A program made the position numbers and the translations under genes. Below are positions 18,232-26,194 of a DNA stretch of 64,000 nucleotides, one piece after another (position 1 is the stretch's first letter; the number at the start of each line of letters is the position of its first letter). Source of the DNA: DTLC01 sp964555645 (lineage in GTDB: Bacteria > Verrucomicrobiota > Verrucomicrobiia > Limisphaerales > DTLC01). The DNA lies in assembly GCA_964555645.1 (NCBI GenBank), contig CAZKTA010000004.1:129395-193394 (forward strand), in the 5' to 3' direction. The notes under the pieces were generated by a model. That model ran no database searches, was not told the origin of the DNA, and saw only the letters and a list, made by a program, of their open reading frames with translations.

Positions 18232-19182
18232 TTATGTTTTGGCCGTGTCCGGCATTGTAATGGCGCGGAACACCTCGTCTAAGCGTCCCTCTTCACGCTG
18301 GAGCAGTTCAATTTGCCAGCCGTGCACAGCATCGGCGACAGCGGTCAGCAGTTCGCCATTGGCAGCACCGGGTTTCGGAAATGCACGTGCTGTGATCCGG
18401 CCGTCCTTTTCCTCGAGCACGGTGACCTTATTGACCAGCGGCACTGAGTAAAGTTTTGTTACGAGCGCCTCGCGCGGAACGCCTTTGACGCGCAGTGTGA
18501 CTGCACCTGCCCAGTCGGATTTTCGGCGCAGTTGGTCCGGTGTGCCGTTTGCGACAATTTTGCCTCGGTCAATTATGATCGCGCGCGTGCAGGCGGCATC
18601 AACTTCTTCAAGGATGTGCGTCGAGAAAATTATGGCTTTTTCACGACCCATCTTCCGAATGAGCGTGCGGACTTCATGTTTTTGGTTTGGGTCAAGCCCA
18701 TCAGTTGGCTCGTCCATCACAAGCACAGGTGGGTCATGGATTATTGCCTGTGCAAAACATGTACGGTGTCTGTAGCCTTTGGAAAGTGTCTCGATGCTTT
18801 GGTGTAAGACGGGCTTGAGGTAACACATTTCAACGACGCGGTCGATGGCATCTTTTTTTGCCTGGCCACGCAGTCCGCGTAATTCAGCCGTGAAATTGAG
18901 GAATGCGTACACGGTCATGTCGGCATAGGCCGGCGCGTTTTCCGGTAGGTAGCCCATCAAGCGTTTTGCTTCAATTGGGTTGTGCTGTACGTCGAAGCCG
19001 CCGACAATTACACGGCCACTTGTCGGCGGCATAAAGCCGGTTATCATACGCATGGTAGTGGATTTACCCGCCCCGTTCGGGCCGAGGAAACCCAGCACTT
19101 CACCGCGCTCGACCGTGAACGATATACCGTCAACGGCGCGTTTCGGTCCGAATACCTTGGTCAAATTCTCGACCTTGATCAT
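18232..19182 (-). CDS. GldA-like ABC transporter ATPase
   Basis: 316 residues. Walker A GPNGAGKS (about 34-41), signature ETLSKGYRHR (the LSKGYRQR form typical of GldA), and Walker B LVMDEPTDGLDP followed by the switch His in IIFSTHILEE. A C-terminal extension of about 90 residues follows the ATPase core. First gene of the operon that continues with the permease, GldG-like and DUF4340 proteins. The substrate is unknown. Confidence 0.9.
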   Translation of the reverse strand: MIKVENLTKVFGPKRAVDGISFTVERGEVLGFLGPNGAGKSTTMRMITGFMPPTSGRVIVGGFDVQHNPIEAKRLMGYLPENAPAYADMTVYAFLNFTAELRGLRGQAKKDAIDRVVEMCYLKPVLHQSIETLSKGYRHRTCFAQAIIHDPPVLVMDEPTDGLDPNQKHEVRTLIRKMGREKAIIFSTHILEEVDAACTRAIIIDRGKIVANGTPDQLRRKSDWAGAVTLRVKGVPREALVTKLYSVPLVNKVTVLEEKDGRITARAFPKPGAANGELLTAVADAVHGWQIELLQREEGRLDEVFRAITMPDTAKT

Positions 19183-19505
19183 AAACTCGGTTTAAACTCC
19201 TCTTTGGTAGCCCGGTCCATTTACCGTGTGACAGGCGGAAAGTAAATCTTTTTCCGCACATTTCAGCTTTGGTCCCGAGACAGTCACACCGCCACAGACA
19301 ACGGCAGCTACCAAATTTTTAGACAAGCAAATGGCAAAATGTTCAAAACTTTTGCGCTGACGAGATACCGGCTTTGCTGACCGAATTGTTTGAAAACGAG
19401 GCTCTGCGGCAGTTAACGAGGCTGTCGAATTTCGGTGACGGGCCATAGGCGGTTTCCTTATAAAAATGCCGCTTTGTTCGCGTTAATTCATCCAGAAAAA
19501 CGTCA
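19183..19505. other. Intergenic stretch without recognisable gene
   Basis: About 320 bases upstream of the exporter operon, presumably containing its - strand promoter. The open frames here have no recognisable motif. Confidence 0.45.
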
Positions 19506-20297
19506 CTAGGTGTTGGTTTGTGCATTGCTGGTCTGGGTTTTTGAGGGTGGTTTGACCACATTGGGCGGCTCAAGCTTAGCCAGGTAGCTCAAGTTACTGA
19601 TAATTCTTCGTAGCAGCATTATCGCCATCACGAACACTCCAGCCAATCCAATCAAGTCAAGTAGCCCGAGCGGGACGTGTGTAAACTCAATCTTTGGCTC
19701 GAACCCGAGCGCAAGCGCGCACCCGCCCAAGATCAGGATCACGCGCACTTCGGTCGGGCCGATGTACCCGTAACCGAACTGGAACCGTTTCATCACGAAC
19801 GTTTCCAGATACACGTTGATTGACATCAGGTAGTAAGCCATCAGCAATGCAAGCCCAATCGTCAGCGATAGGTATGGCGACAGGCCAAGTCCAATACACA
19901 CAAATCCAGCTGCAAACATGTCAACGGTGTGGTCTAGGTAATACCCATAACGCGGCCGCTCGATGTGCCGCACACGAGCAACCGTGCCATCGAGACTGTC
20001 ACCGAACCAGTTGAGCACCCATAGTGCGCTGGCTAGCCACAGGTAGTTTCTGTTGTAATTTGACAGGGCATAGCAAATACCTACCCCTGCCGCGGACAAG
20101 AATCCCAATAGTGTGAGATGATCTGGCAGTACCCACTTCGGCAGCGCAGCCGCAAGTCGCGGCAGGACCCAGCGCTCAAAGCTTTTGAGCAAATACTGCG
20201 GCTCACGCACGTGTTCGGCCTCTGTCATGGTGATTGCTAAGTTATTGTAACTCAGCATGGTTTGTGGATTTGGAATTATTTGTGCCGATGCCGTCAT
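19506..20297 (-). CDS. CDP-alcohol phosphatidyltransferase family membrane protein
   Basis: 263 residues. It has the complete family motif DG-x2-AR-x8-G-x3-D-x3-D (GDSLDGTVARVRHIE, then YGYYLDHTVD), which binds the CDP group and metal. Several hydrophobic helices follow. The family makes phospholipids such as phosphatidylglycerol phosphate, phosphatidylinositol or phosphatidylcholine from CDP-diacylglycerol; the alcohol substrate cannot be read from sequence. The start codon overlaps the stop of the Xer gene in an ATGA arrangement, which suggests translational coupling. The C-terminus is Thr/Gln/Asn-rich. Confidence 0.85.
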   Translation of the reverse strand: MTASAQIIPNPQTMLSYNNLAITMTEAEHVREPQYLLKSFERWVLPRLAAALPKWVLPDHLTLLGFLSAAGVGICYALSNYNRNYLWLASALWVLNWFGDSLDGTVARVRHIERPRYGYYLDHTVDMFAAGFVCIGLGLSPYLSLTIGLALLMAYYLMSINVYLETFVMKRFQFGYGYIGPTEVRVILILGGCALALGFEPKIEFTHVPLGLLDLIGLAGVFVMAIMLLRRIISNLSYLAKLEPPNVVKPPSKTQTSNAQTNT

Positions 20298-21292
20298 GCG
20301 CGCGGGTGTGTTGCGTCATAGACTTTTTTGAGCCGTTCAGTGCTTAGGTGCGTGTAAACCTGCGTGGTGGCAAGGTTCGCATGGCCGAGCAACTCCTGGA
20401 CACTGCGCAAGTCTGCGCCTGCATCAAGCATATGCGTGGCGTAACTGTGACGGAGTTTGTGTGGTGTGATCTCATGGTCGAGCCCAGCAATAAGAAGGTA
20501 CCGTTTCAGCCGTCGTTGCAGGTCACGTGGTGCAATGGGCGCAGCATGATTTTGTGAAAGAAACACAGGTGCCTGTCCTACAGGCGTATGCGGTAGGGTC
20601 TGCCAGTAATTGCGAATTGCAGCCAACGCAGGATCGCCAATTGGCACGAGCCGTTCTTTTCTGCCTTTGCCACGCACGCGCACCAATTTTTCGCCCCAAT
20701 CGATATCGGCTGCGCGCAAGCCGCACAACTCGCTTGCACGCAGGCCGCACGAATAAATCGTTTCAAGAATCGCAACGTCGCGCAGGCATAATGACATGGA
20801 AAATGGGCGCCCGCGTTTTTGTGCCTTGTTCGAATTGAGCAGTTTGAAAGGCGCTTGTAGCAGCTGGTGCATTTGCTGCACGGTGATGAATTTTGGGAGT
20901 CGCTTGGCGAGCTTTGGCAAGACTAGATTTTTCACAGGCGAAGTTTCAACCACACCGCGCTGTACTAGGAACCGGTAAAATGTCCTCAGCGCAGCGAATC
21001 TGAGCCGAATTGCGGCGCGGCTTAGATTTGTCCGACCCAAAAAACGCAGATACGCGCGGAAACTGTCCCGATCTAGCTTGCGCCATTGAGGTGGTCCATG
21101 CCGTTCTTTGAGATGCCAGATGTGGAATTGTGTAAGTGCCTGCAAATAGTTACGTCTGGTAAATTGCGAAGCGCCACGCTCGCTTTCAAGGTGGACAAGA
21201 AACTGTCTTACCAATGCATCGGGTAGAGTGCCAGTGGTCCCCGATGTGCTCTGCGGCTCTGGAGCCAACATGCGCACTTGTTGTTTTGCCAT
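20294..21292 (-). CDS. Tyrosine recombinase XerC/XerD type
   Basis: 332 residues from the ATG at 21292. The frame is open to 21712, but the extra 140 residues have no family resemblance and would overlap the divergent speD gene. There is an N-terminal SAM-like core-binding domain (about 22-115) and a C-terminal catalytic domain with Arg185 (GLRASE), Lys209 (RGKGRK), His278-x2-Arg281 (HKLRHS), His304 (LLGHAN) and Tyr313 (VYTH). All six catalytic residues are present. The length and absence of phage context fit the chromosome dimer resolution recombinase. XerC and XerD cannot be told apart here. Confidence 0.9.
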   Translation of the reverse strand: MAKQQVRMLAPEPQSTSGTTGTLPDALVRQFLVHLESERGASQFTRRNYLQALTQFHIWHLKERHGPPQWRKLDRDSFRAYLRFLGRTNLSRAAIRLRFAALRTFYRFLVQRGVVETSPVKNLVLPKLAKRLPKFITVQQMHQLLQAPFKLLNSNKAQKRGRPFSMSLCLRDVAILETIYSCGLRASELCGLRAADIDWGEKLVRVRGKGRKERLVPIGDPALAAIRNYWQTLPHTPVGQAPVFLSQNHAAPIAPRDLQRRLKRYLLIAGLDHEITPHKLRHSYATHMLDAGADLRSVQELLGHANLATTQVYTHLSTERLKKVYDATHPRA

Positions 21293-21608
21293 TTGATTAA
21301 GCAGATATTGGCAGAACTGGATTCGCTTTGGAAGCTTTACTGGTGTAAGACCCGCAGTTCGCGCGTGTGATGTGCGGGCGTAGAGAGGCAATTTACACCT
21401 TTCCGGCGCGATGCTTCGCAAGCTCGGAGCAAACGCATCGAATATCCCGGTCTTTGGTTTGGTGCAACTTTCATTTCGGGGCGGGCTGAAATTGAGGCTG
21501 AAGTTGTTTCTGCAATTCAGGTATGTACCGTCGGGCTTTTCGTGCAAAAACATTTTTACTTTACGCTTGTGCAATTGCATTGAATCAGTGTTTTGAATAC
21601 AGGACAAG
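21293..21608. other. Divergent intergenic region, xer / speD
   Basis: About 315 bases between two divergent starts, presumably holding both promoters. I found no convincing -35/-10 pair or riboswitch fold by eye. Confidence 0.4.
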
Positions 21609-22010
21609 GTGTCGAAAGTGCAAAAACAGCAGGTGATGAGTATGAAGGCGAAAAACTCGATCAAACGAACTCGACAACTGCTGGCTGACCTACAAGGATG
21701 CGCGTTTGACATGAGAGCAAAACAAAGTCTTAAGCTTGCTGTGAAAAAGACGCTTGCGCGTCATTCAGTACGCGTACTTAGGTCTGCCGCGCAGGAGTTT
21801 CCAAATGACGGCATGACATTGTTCTATATTTTAGCTGAGTCGCACCTTGCGATACACACTTGGCCTGAGAAAGGTTTGGTGAACGTTGATTTGTTCTTGT
21901 GCAATTACTCGCGCAACAACAGTCATAAGGCCAAGGCTGTCATGCTCGGGCTGATCGAGTTGTTTAAGCCGGCCAAGATCAGGGAACACAAAATCATTCG
22001 CTTCAATTAG
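21609..22010 (+). CDS. speD: S-adenosylmethionine decarboxylase proenzyme
   Basis: 133 residues from a GTG at 21609; an ATG at 21636 is an alternative start. The prokaryotic AdoMetDC core is clear: ESHLAIHTWPE followed by VDLFLC. Ser78 is the self-cleavage serine that becomes the pyruvoyl group, with His83 and Cys98 at the spacing known from the Thermotoga enzyme (Ser63, His68, Cys83). It supplies decarboxylated SAM for aminopropyl transfer. The bpsA gene follows 3 bases after the stop, so both are almost certainly co-translated. Confidence 0.92.
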   Translation: MSKVQKQQVMSMKAKNSIKRTRQLLADLQGCAFDMRAKQSLKLAVKKTLARHSVRVLRSAAQEFPNDGMTLFYILAESHLAIHTWPEKGLVNVDLFLCNYSRNNSHKAKAVMLGLIELFKPAKIREHKIIRFN

Positions 22011-22013
22011 TAC

Positions 22014-23093
22014 ATGAATGTCAACCAACTTAGTGCGCTTGCCGCACGCGCAGCGCAACGAAGCGGAGTGAATGTTACTGTCCGTGCGTTTGAGCGAGTA
22101 ATGTGCCTGTTGCTTACCTCTCCAACGGTATGGCACGTGTACAGGTTCAGTGCGCAACCTGTTAAACATGTACAAGCAATACTGGCTGTTTTAGCTGAGG
22201 CCGCTCTTCTCGAATGGTGTTCAGCTGGGCCGCGATTCACAACGACTGGCTTGGCGCTTGCAGAGCAACTCGGGCTTGAACCTTTTTGCAGCGCCGAGTG
22301 CAGTGCATGTGGCGGACGCGGTTTTACTGCGAGTTTGCACTCGGAAGTGCGCGAGCAGTTTTTGGAAATCCAAAAACAGCGCCCTGGTGCGGACAGCCAG
22401 TTTGTTCAGGGGTACGTGACACCTGAATCAACATTTGCCCGCGCACAGCTTGCAATTGTCCGTGGGGATGTTGTTGGGAAAGACATCCTTGTGTTGGGTG
22501 CCGAGGACGATCTGATTGGGCTGGTCTTGGCTTTAACACGTAAACCGCGCAATGTAACAGTGCTTGACCTTGACGAACGCCTAGTTGCATTCGACAACCA
22601 CTGGGCGGAAAAGCTCGGCCTGCGACTTCAAGCGCATGTGTTCGACTTACGCAATCCGCTTCCGGCGAAATGGCTTGGTGCATTTGACACGTTTATCACC
22701 GATCCACCTGAAACCGACCTTGCCATACGCGGCTTTATCCTCAGAGGCGTCGCAGCGCTCAGGCAACCGGACTGTGCTGGCTACTTCGGGTTCACATTTC
22801 ATGACAGTTCATACGTGAAATGGTGGCGGTTGCAACAGACACTAAACCAGCACCGGCTCGTCATTACGGATCTACTGCCTGCCTTTAACGTTTACGAGAA
22901 CTTCCGGTATCTTGAAAAAACACCTGCTTACACTGGCCTACCGCCCCAGCCGCTGCCGCAACAGCCGTGGTTCGTATCGCATTGGTATCGAGTAGTCACC
23001 CTAGATGGGTTTACGGGCGAAAATGCCGACCTAACGCATGCCGGCCATGAGTTTTGCACCGACTCAGAAACCATGACAGACGTACCGGGGTAA
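22014..23093 (+). CDS. bpsA: Branched-chain polyamine synthase BpsA-like
   Basis: 359 residues. N-terminal winged-helix-like part (about 20-80), a CSACGGRG turn (97-103), then the aminopropyltransferase core: QGYVTPES (132-139), GKDILVLGAEDDLIG (155-169), VTVLDLDERL (181-190) and FITDPPET (227-234). This is the signature of N4-bis(aminopropyl)spermidine synthase, which adds aminopropyl groups from decarboxylated SAM to the secondary amine of spermidine. Known BpsA enzymes come mainly from thermophilic archaea and bacteria. The acidic catalytic motif reads GAEDD here where I recall GDDD in characterised enzymes. The adjacent speD supports the assignment. Confidence 0.87.
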   Translation: MNVNQLSALAARAAQRSGVNVTVRAFERVMCLLLTSPTVWHVYRFSAQPVKHVQAILAVLAEAALLEWCSAGPRFTTTGLALAEQLGLEPFCSAECSACGGRGFTASLHSEVREQFLEIQKQRPGADSQFVQGYVTPESTFARAQLAIVRGDVVGKDILVLGAEDDLIGLVLALTRKPRNVTVLDLDERLVAFDNHWAEKLGLRLQAHVFDLRNPLPAKWLGAFDTFITDPPETDLAIRGFILRGVAALRQPDCAGYFGFTFHDSSYVKWWRLQQTLNQHRLVITDLLPAFNVYENFRYLEKTPAYTGLPPQPLPQQPWFVSHWYRVVTLDGFTGENADLTHAGHEFCTDSETMTDVPG

Positions 23094-23243
23094 ACTTGGC
23101 CAACAGAATTTGAGCTTCACATCGTCCGTTGAATAGTGACTGTTATCGAATCACGTAATACCGAGGTACGCCTATTGGGTTCAAGCGGCCGAATCCAGAT
23201 TAATCTTTGCGCTTGAAATGACACTTTCGCGCCGTATTGCACA

Positions 23244-23274
23244 ATAATAAAAACGGGGTGCAGTGCACCCCGTT
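23244..23274 (-). terminator. Terminator for a - strand transcript
   Basis: A perfect 11-bp stem (AACGGGGTGCA at 23252-23262 with complement at 23264-23274). Reading the - strand, the stem is followed by TTTTATTATT. It lies 33 bases past the stop of the truncated secreted-protein fragment at 23308, so it is the original terminator of that lost gene. Confidence 0.85.
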
Positions 23275-23307
23275 CAACAGCCACGCTACCAAAAACGCCA
23301 GCACAAT

Positions 23308-23538
23308 TTATGGCCGCCGCAGTCGATAGAACACAGTTGGAGTGGCAGGGGCCACCGGTATGGTCACAGCTGTGACTTCAGCGCTGCCAGGGATCTCATA
23401 CCATGTACCAGTTGAGTTCAAACCGACACTGAGCGAGTTTGTTTGGCATTGCAAAATCCAGCCTAAGTGTGTTGCAGGCCATGAAAGCTCCAGCAAACCA
23501 TTACGGTTGAGATGGAAAACTTGCAATTTGAGGTGAAT
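23308..23538 (-). pseudogene. C-terminal fragment of a secreted Verrucomicrobia-type protein
   Basis: About 76 residues with the pattern LELSWPATHLGWILQ, then a Trp-Tyr-containing strand, and the ending FYRLRRP. This is the beta-rich C-terminal domain that ends many large secreted proteins in Limisphaerales. No start codon with a signal peptide exists: the frame hits a stop just upstream (about 23541), where transposase-like sequence of the opposite strand begins. It is therefore the 3' remnant of a larger gene, still followed by its terminator. Confidence 0.7.
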
Positions 23539-23627
23539 TTATGTCTGCGCCGATTGTCTGAAAAACTTATTGCTGCCATCACCAAGAACGATGCCGGCTC
23601 AAACTCCAATTGGTTGCCAACTCAGAT

Positions 23628-24124
23628 CATTCAGTCCATGCCGGGCTTGTCGCCGTCGAAGCCATTGCACGGCGGTTCGATCTCTGGAACAAGTTGCACT
23701 AACTCACCTGCCTTGGTCCGCGCATGGACAAACGGCGCGGCTACGTGCCTGAGGCCATCGTTGGTCAGTTGATCTATACGCTGTGCTGTGGCTGTGGTTG
23801 TCTGTCCGACAGCCAGGCGCTCGACGACGATCCGCTGGCGTGTGACCTGTTAGGTGTGGACAAGTCCGCCGATCAATCCCAGGTCGGCGAATGGCTGCGC
23901 AAACAGTCTCTGCGCAGTACGCAAACCAGATTTACTATCTTATTGGGGCGCTGACCTACGACCTGATGGTGGTGATCAAGCTGTTGCACCTGAGCGACAA
24001 CTGTCAGGACTGGCGCATCCGGCCGCTGATCAAGAAGCTGGTCCTGTTGCCCGAGCGGTTGGCGTGGCGCTCACGGCAATGTGTGGCGCGGGTACTTGTG
24101 CCCGGGGCACGGGAGAGATGGTAA
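23628..24124 (+). pseudogene. Decayed IS1380-type transposase, internally deleted
   Basis: The N-terminal part reads GLVAVEAIARRFDLWNKLH, an in-frame stop (23700-23702), then MDKRRGYVPEAIVGQLIYTL and LSDSQALDDDPLACDLLG, as in IS1380 transposases. Near 23910 the homology jumps, in another frame, to the family's C-terminus: NQIYYLIGALTYDLMVVIKL, then DWRIRPLIKKLVLLPERL. The middle with the catalytic DDE residues is gone. The element is non-functional. The terminal inverted repeats were not identified. Confidence 0.75.
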
Positions 24125-24614
24125 GCAGCGTTGGGCACAACACGTCTGGCCGGGGTATGGGCCGGGCCGTCTGCGACTGATCGCCGCCAGCGGCTGACTC
24201 TGCGAGTACACCGACAGACATCCTGTGGTCACCCGGCAAAAACCGGGCGTGGCGGAGCATCGTTCTTGGGTCTGTCTGCAACCGAAAAACAGCTGGCCGA
24301 TGGCGAAATTGGTGCTCGTCGGCATTCACTCAAGCCGAACCTACCCCTCAGGTTGGCTTGTACGGTCCGCTGTGCAGTCTATCCCTGTCAACTCCAGCCC
24401 AATCGTAATGTTTGGGGGATATTTTCGCTTATGCAAGGCCCTTTTAGATTGAGTCTCTGCTAAATTGCTCAGGGTTGGTTCTGTTGAGCCAGCTTGCCCC
24501 TTATTGAAGGCGTTGAACGAAGCAAAAAGCTGGCATTCGCCGGATTTGTACCCTGCACACGCTGGCAATGCTTTTGACTTGCATTTGAATCTGTTGCCTG
24601 TGATTTGGCCTCTG
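24125..24614. other. Non-coding remnant next to the dead transposase
   Basis: About 490 bases with no recognisable gene on either strand. It probably includes the right flank of the decayed insertion sequence. Confidence 0.4.
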
Positions 24615-25967
24615 TTAATCTGATCGAGCTTTCTGAAAATGGTGTCTGCTGACCTTGCCAAGGCGCAGTTCCCATTGTGTGGGACCGGCTTGTGGATTGT
24701 GGTTTGGGCCCCAGAGTTTATTAATCATCTCGCGCTGCGGCACAAACGGGCATTTCGGTTTTGGTCGCCTGAAAGCCTCATCGAGCTTGAGCAACGCGTA
24801 TTCTGCGCCTGTCATTACAACGGGACGGCCAAAGCGCGCGTTGAGTTTATGGGTGGCTTCATCCAGCGCGCCTAAACGCTCGGCTTCGGTTCGTCCCCAG
24901 AGCGTTGGTTGTGTGTCGAGCTGCGACAGGTTCCAAAACGCAATTCGAATCTGCCGCACGGGTTTAACTTGACCTTCTGTGACTTCGCGGAACAACTGTT
25001 CGAGCACGGCATTTACAATTGAGTTTTGGAACTGCGGATGTTGAAACCTGAATTTGCCGCCTACTTCGCTGAAGTCATTGAACCGGACTGTCAATCCCAT
25101 TTCACGCAACTGGAGCTGTTCACGGCGTAACTGCCCGAGCAGCCGTGTGGCTTCACTGAGCGTAAAGGTGAGAGCTGCTTCGTAATCAGTCTCGTCGTAT
25201 GGCAAGGTTGTGTTGCTGGAGATAATGGTGCGGTCTTTGATCTCCAGCAGCAATGGCTCGTTCCACCTGCCATTGGCGAACAGCCAAAGTTGTTGTCCCC
25301 AAATACCAAAGGCTTGTTTTAGAGCCGTGGACGGTAACTTAGCTACGTCACCAAAGGTCCGCGCCCCTAACGCAGCCAGTCGGCGTGCGCGGCGCGGGCC
25401 GATCCCTGATAACTCATGCACCGGCCGGTCTTTTAAGAATTCCTTTTCCTGTCCGGGTGGTATTTCTAGGAAACCAGGCTTTGCAACGTCGGTGGCCAGC
25501 TTGGCTAACCAGGCCGAATTCGCCAGGCCGGCTGAGACCGGGATTTTGACCTCGCGCAGTATCCGGTCGCGTATTTCGTTCACATATTGTGCGGTTGTTT
25601 TGGCGCTGAAGACGTGCGGGTTGAGTGTTGTGAGGTCTAGGAACCCTTCGTCAATCGAGATGGGCACAAGTGTAGGGGCGTATTCTTCGAGGATCTGGAA
25701 CATTTGGTGAGACAGCCGCCGGTATTCTTCATAATGCGGTTTGCACAGAATACCGTGCGGGCAAAGCCGTTTAGCCTCGAAACATGCCATGCCGGTTGTT
25801 ACGCCGAACTTCTTCGCCTCGCGGTTGGCTGCTATTACGATGCCGTCCCCGTGCCGACCGCCGCCGACCCATACAGGCCTGCCCTGCAGTTTTTCGTCCA
25901 GGGCAATCTCGCAACTGGCGAAGAAACTGTCACCGTCAACGTGCAAGATGCGGATGGGCGCATTCAC
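24615..25967 (-). CDS. dinB: DNA polymerase IV (Y family)
   Basis: 450 residues from a GTG at 25967 (VNAPIRILHVDGDSFFAS), which fits the short N-terminus of the family; an ATG at 26018 would add 17 residues. Palm residues are visible in HVDGDSFFASCE and in SIDEGFLDL (metal-binding Asp and Glu), with YEEYRRLS in between. A helix-hairpin-helix (HELSGIGPRRARRLAALGA) and the little-finger domain follow. Low-fidelity translesion synthesis is the known role. The C-terminus extends about 100 residues beyond the minimal family length and has KCPFVPQREM. Confidence 0.9.
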   Translation of the reverse strand: MNAPIRILHVDGDSFFASCEIALDEKLQGRPVWVGGGRHGDGIVIAANREAKKFGVTTGMACFEAKRLCPHGILCKPHYEEYRRLSHQMFQILEEYAPTLVPISIDEGFLDLTTLNPHVFSAKTTAQYVNEIRDRILREVKIPVSAGLANSAWLAKLATDVAKPGFLEIPPGQEKEFLKDRPVHELSGIGPRRARRLAALGARTFGDVAKLPSTALKQAFGIWGQQLWLFANGRWNEPLLLEIKDRTIISSNTTLPYDETDYEAALTFTLSEATRLLGQLRREQLQLREMGLTVRFNDFSEVGGKFRFQHPQFQNSIVNAVLEQLFREVTEGQVKPVRQIRIAFWNLSQLDTQPTLWGRTEAERLGALDEATHKLNARFGRPVVMTGAEYALLKLDEAFRRPKPKCPFVPQREMINKLWGPNHNPQAGPTQWELRLGKVSRHHFQKARSD

Positions 25968-26194
25968 GGCTTCACATATTATTTCGCACCAAACCTTTGG
26001 TTGTGTCAATTCTGCCAAGAAATCGTTTTTGCTTGTGGATTGATTTGGCCAAAAAACATGTGGCCGATGTTCACCACCGGATTACTGATTGCCTGCGTTG
26101 AACTACCGAACAAACTTTTTGACCCCGGCGCGCGCGTCTGGTTAGCTGGCTGGCGTTATGCAACCTGCCTGGCATTGGCACTTGGACTATACGC

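Noticed and set aside
21293..21712. 140-residue N-terminal extension of the Xer recombinase
   Set aside because: No family resemblance, Cys-rich random composition, and it would overlap divergent speD; start moved to 21292.
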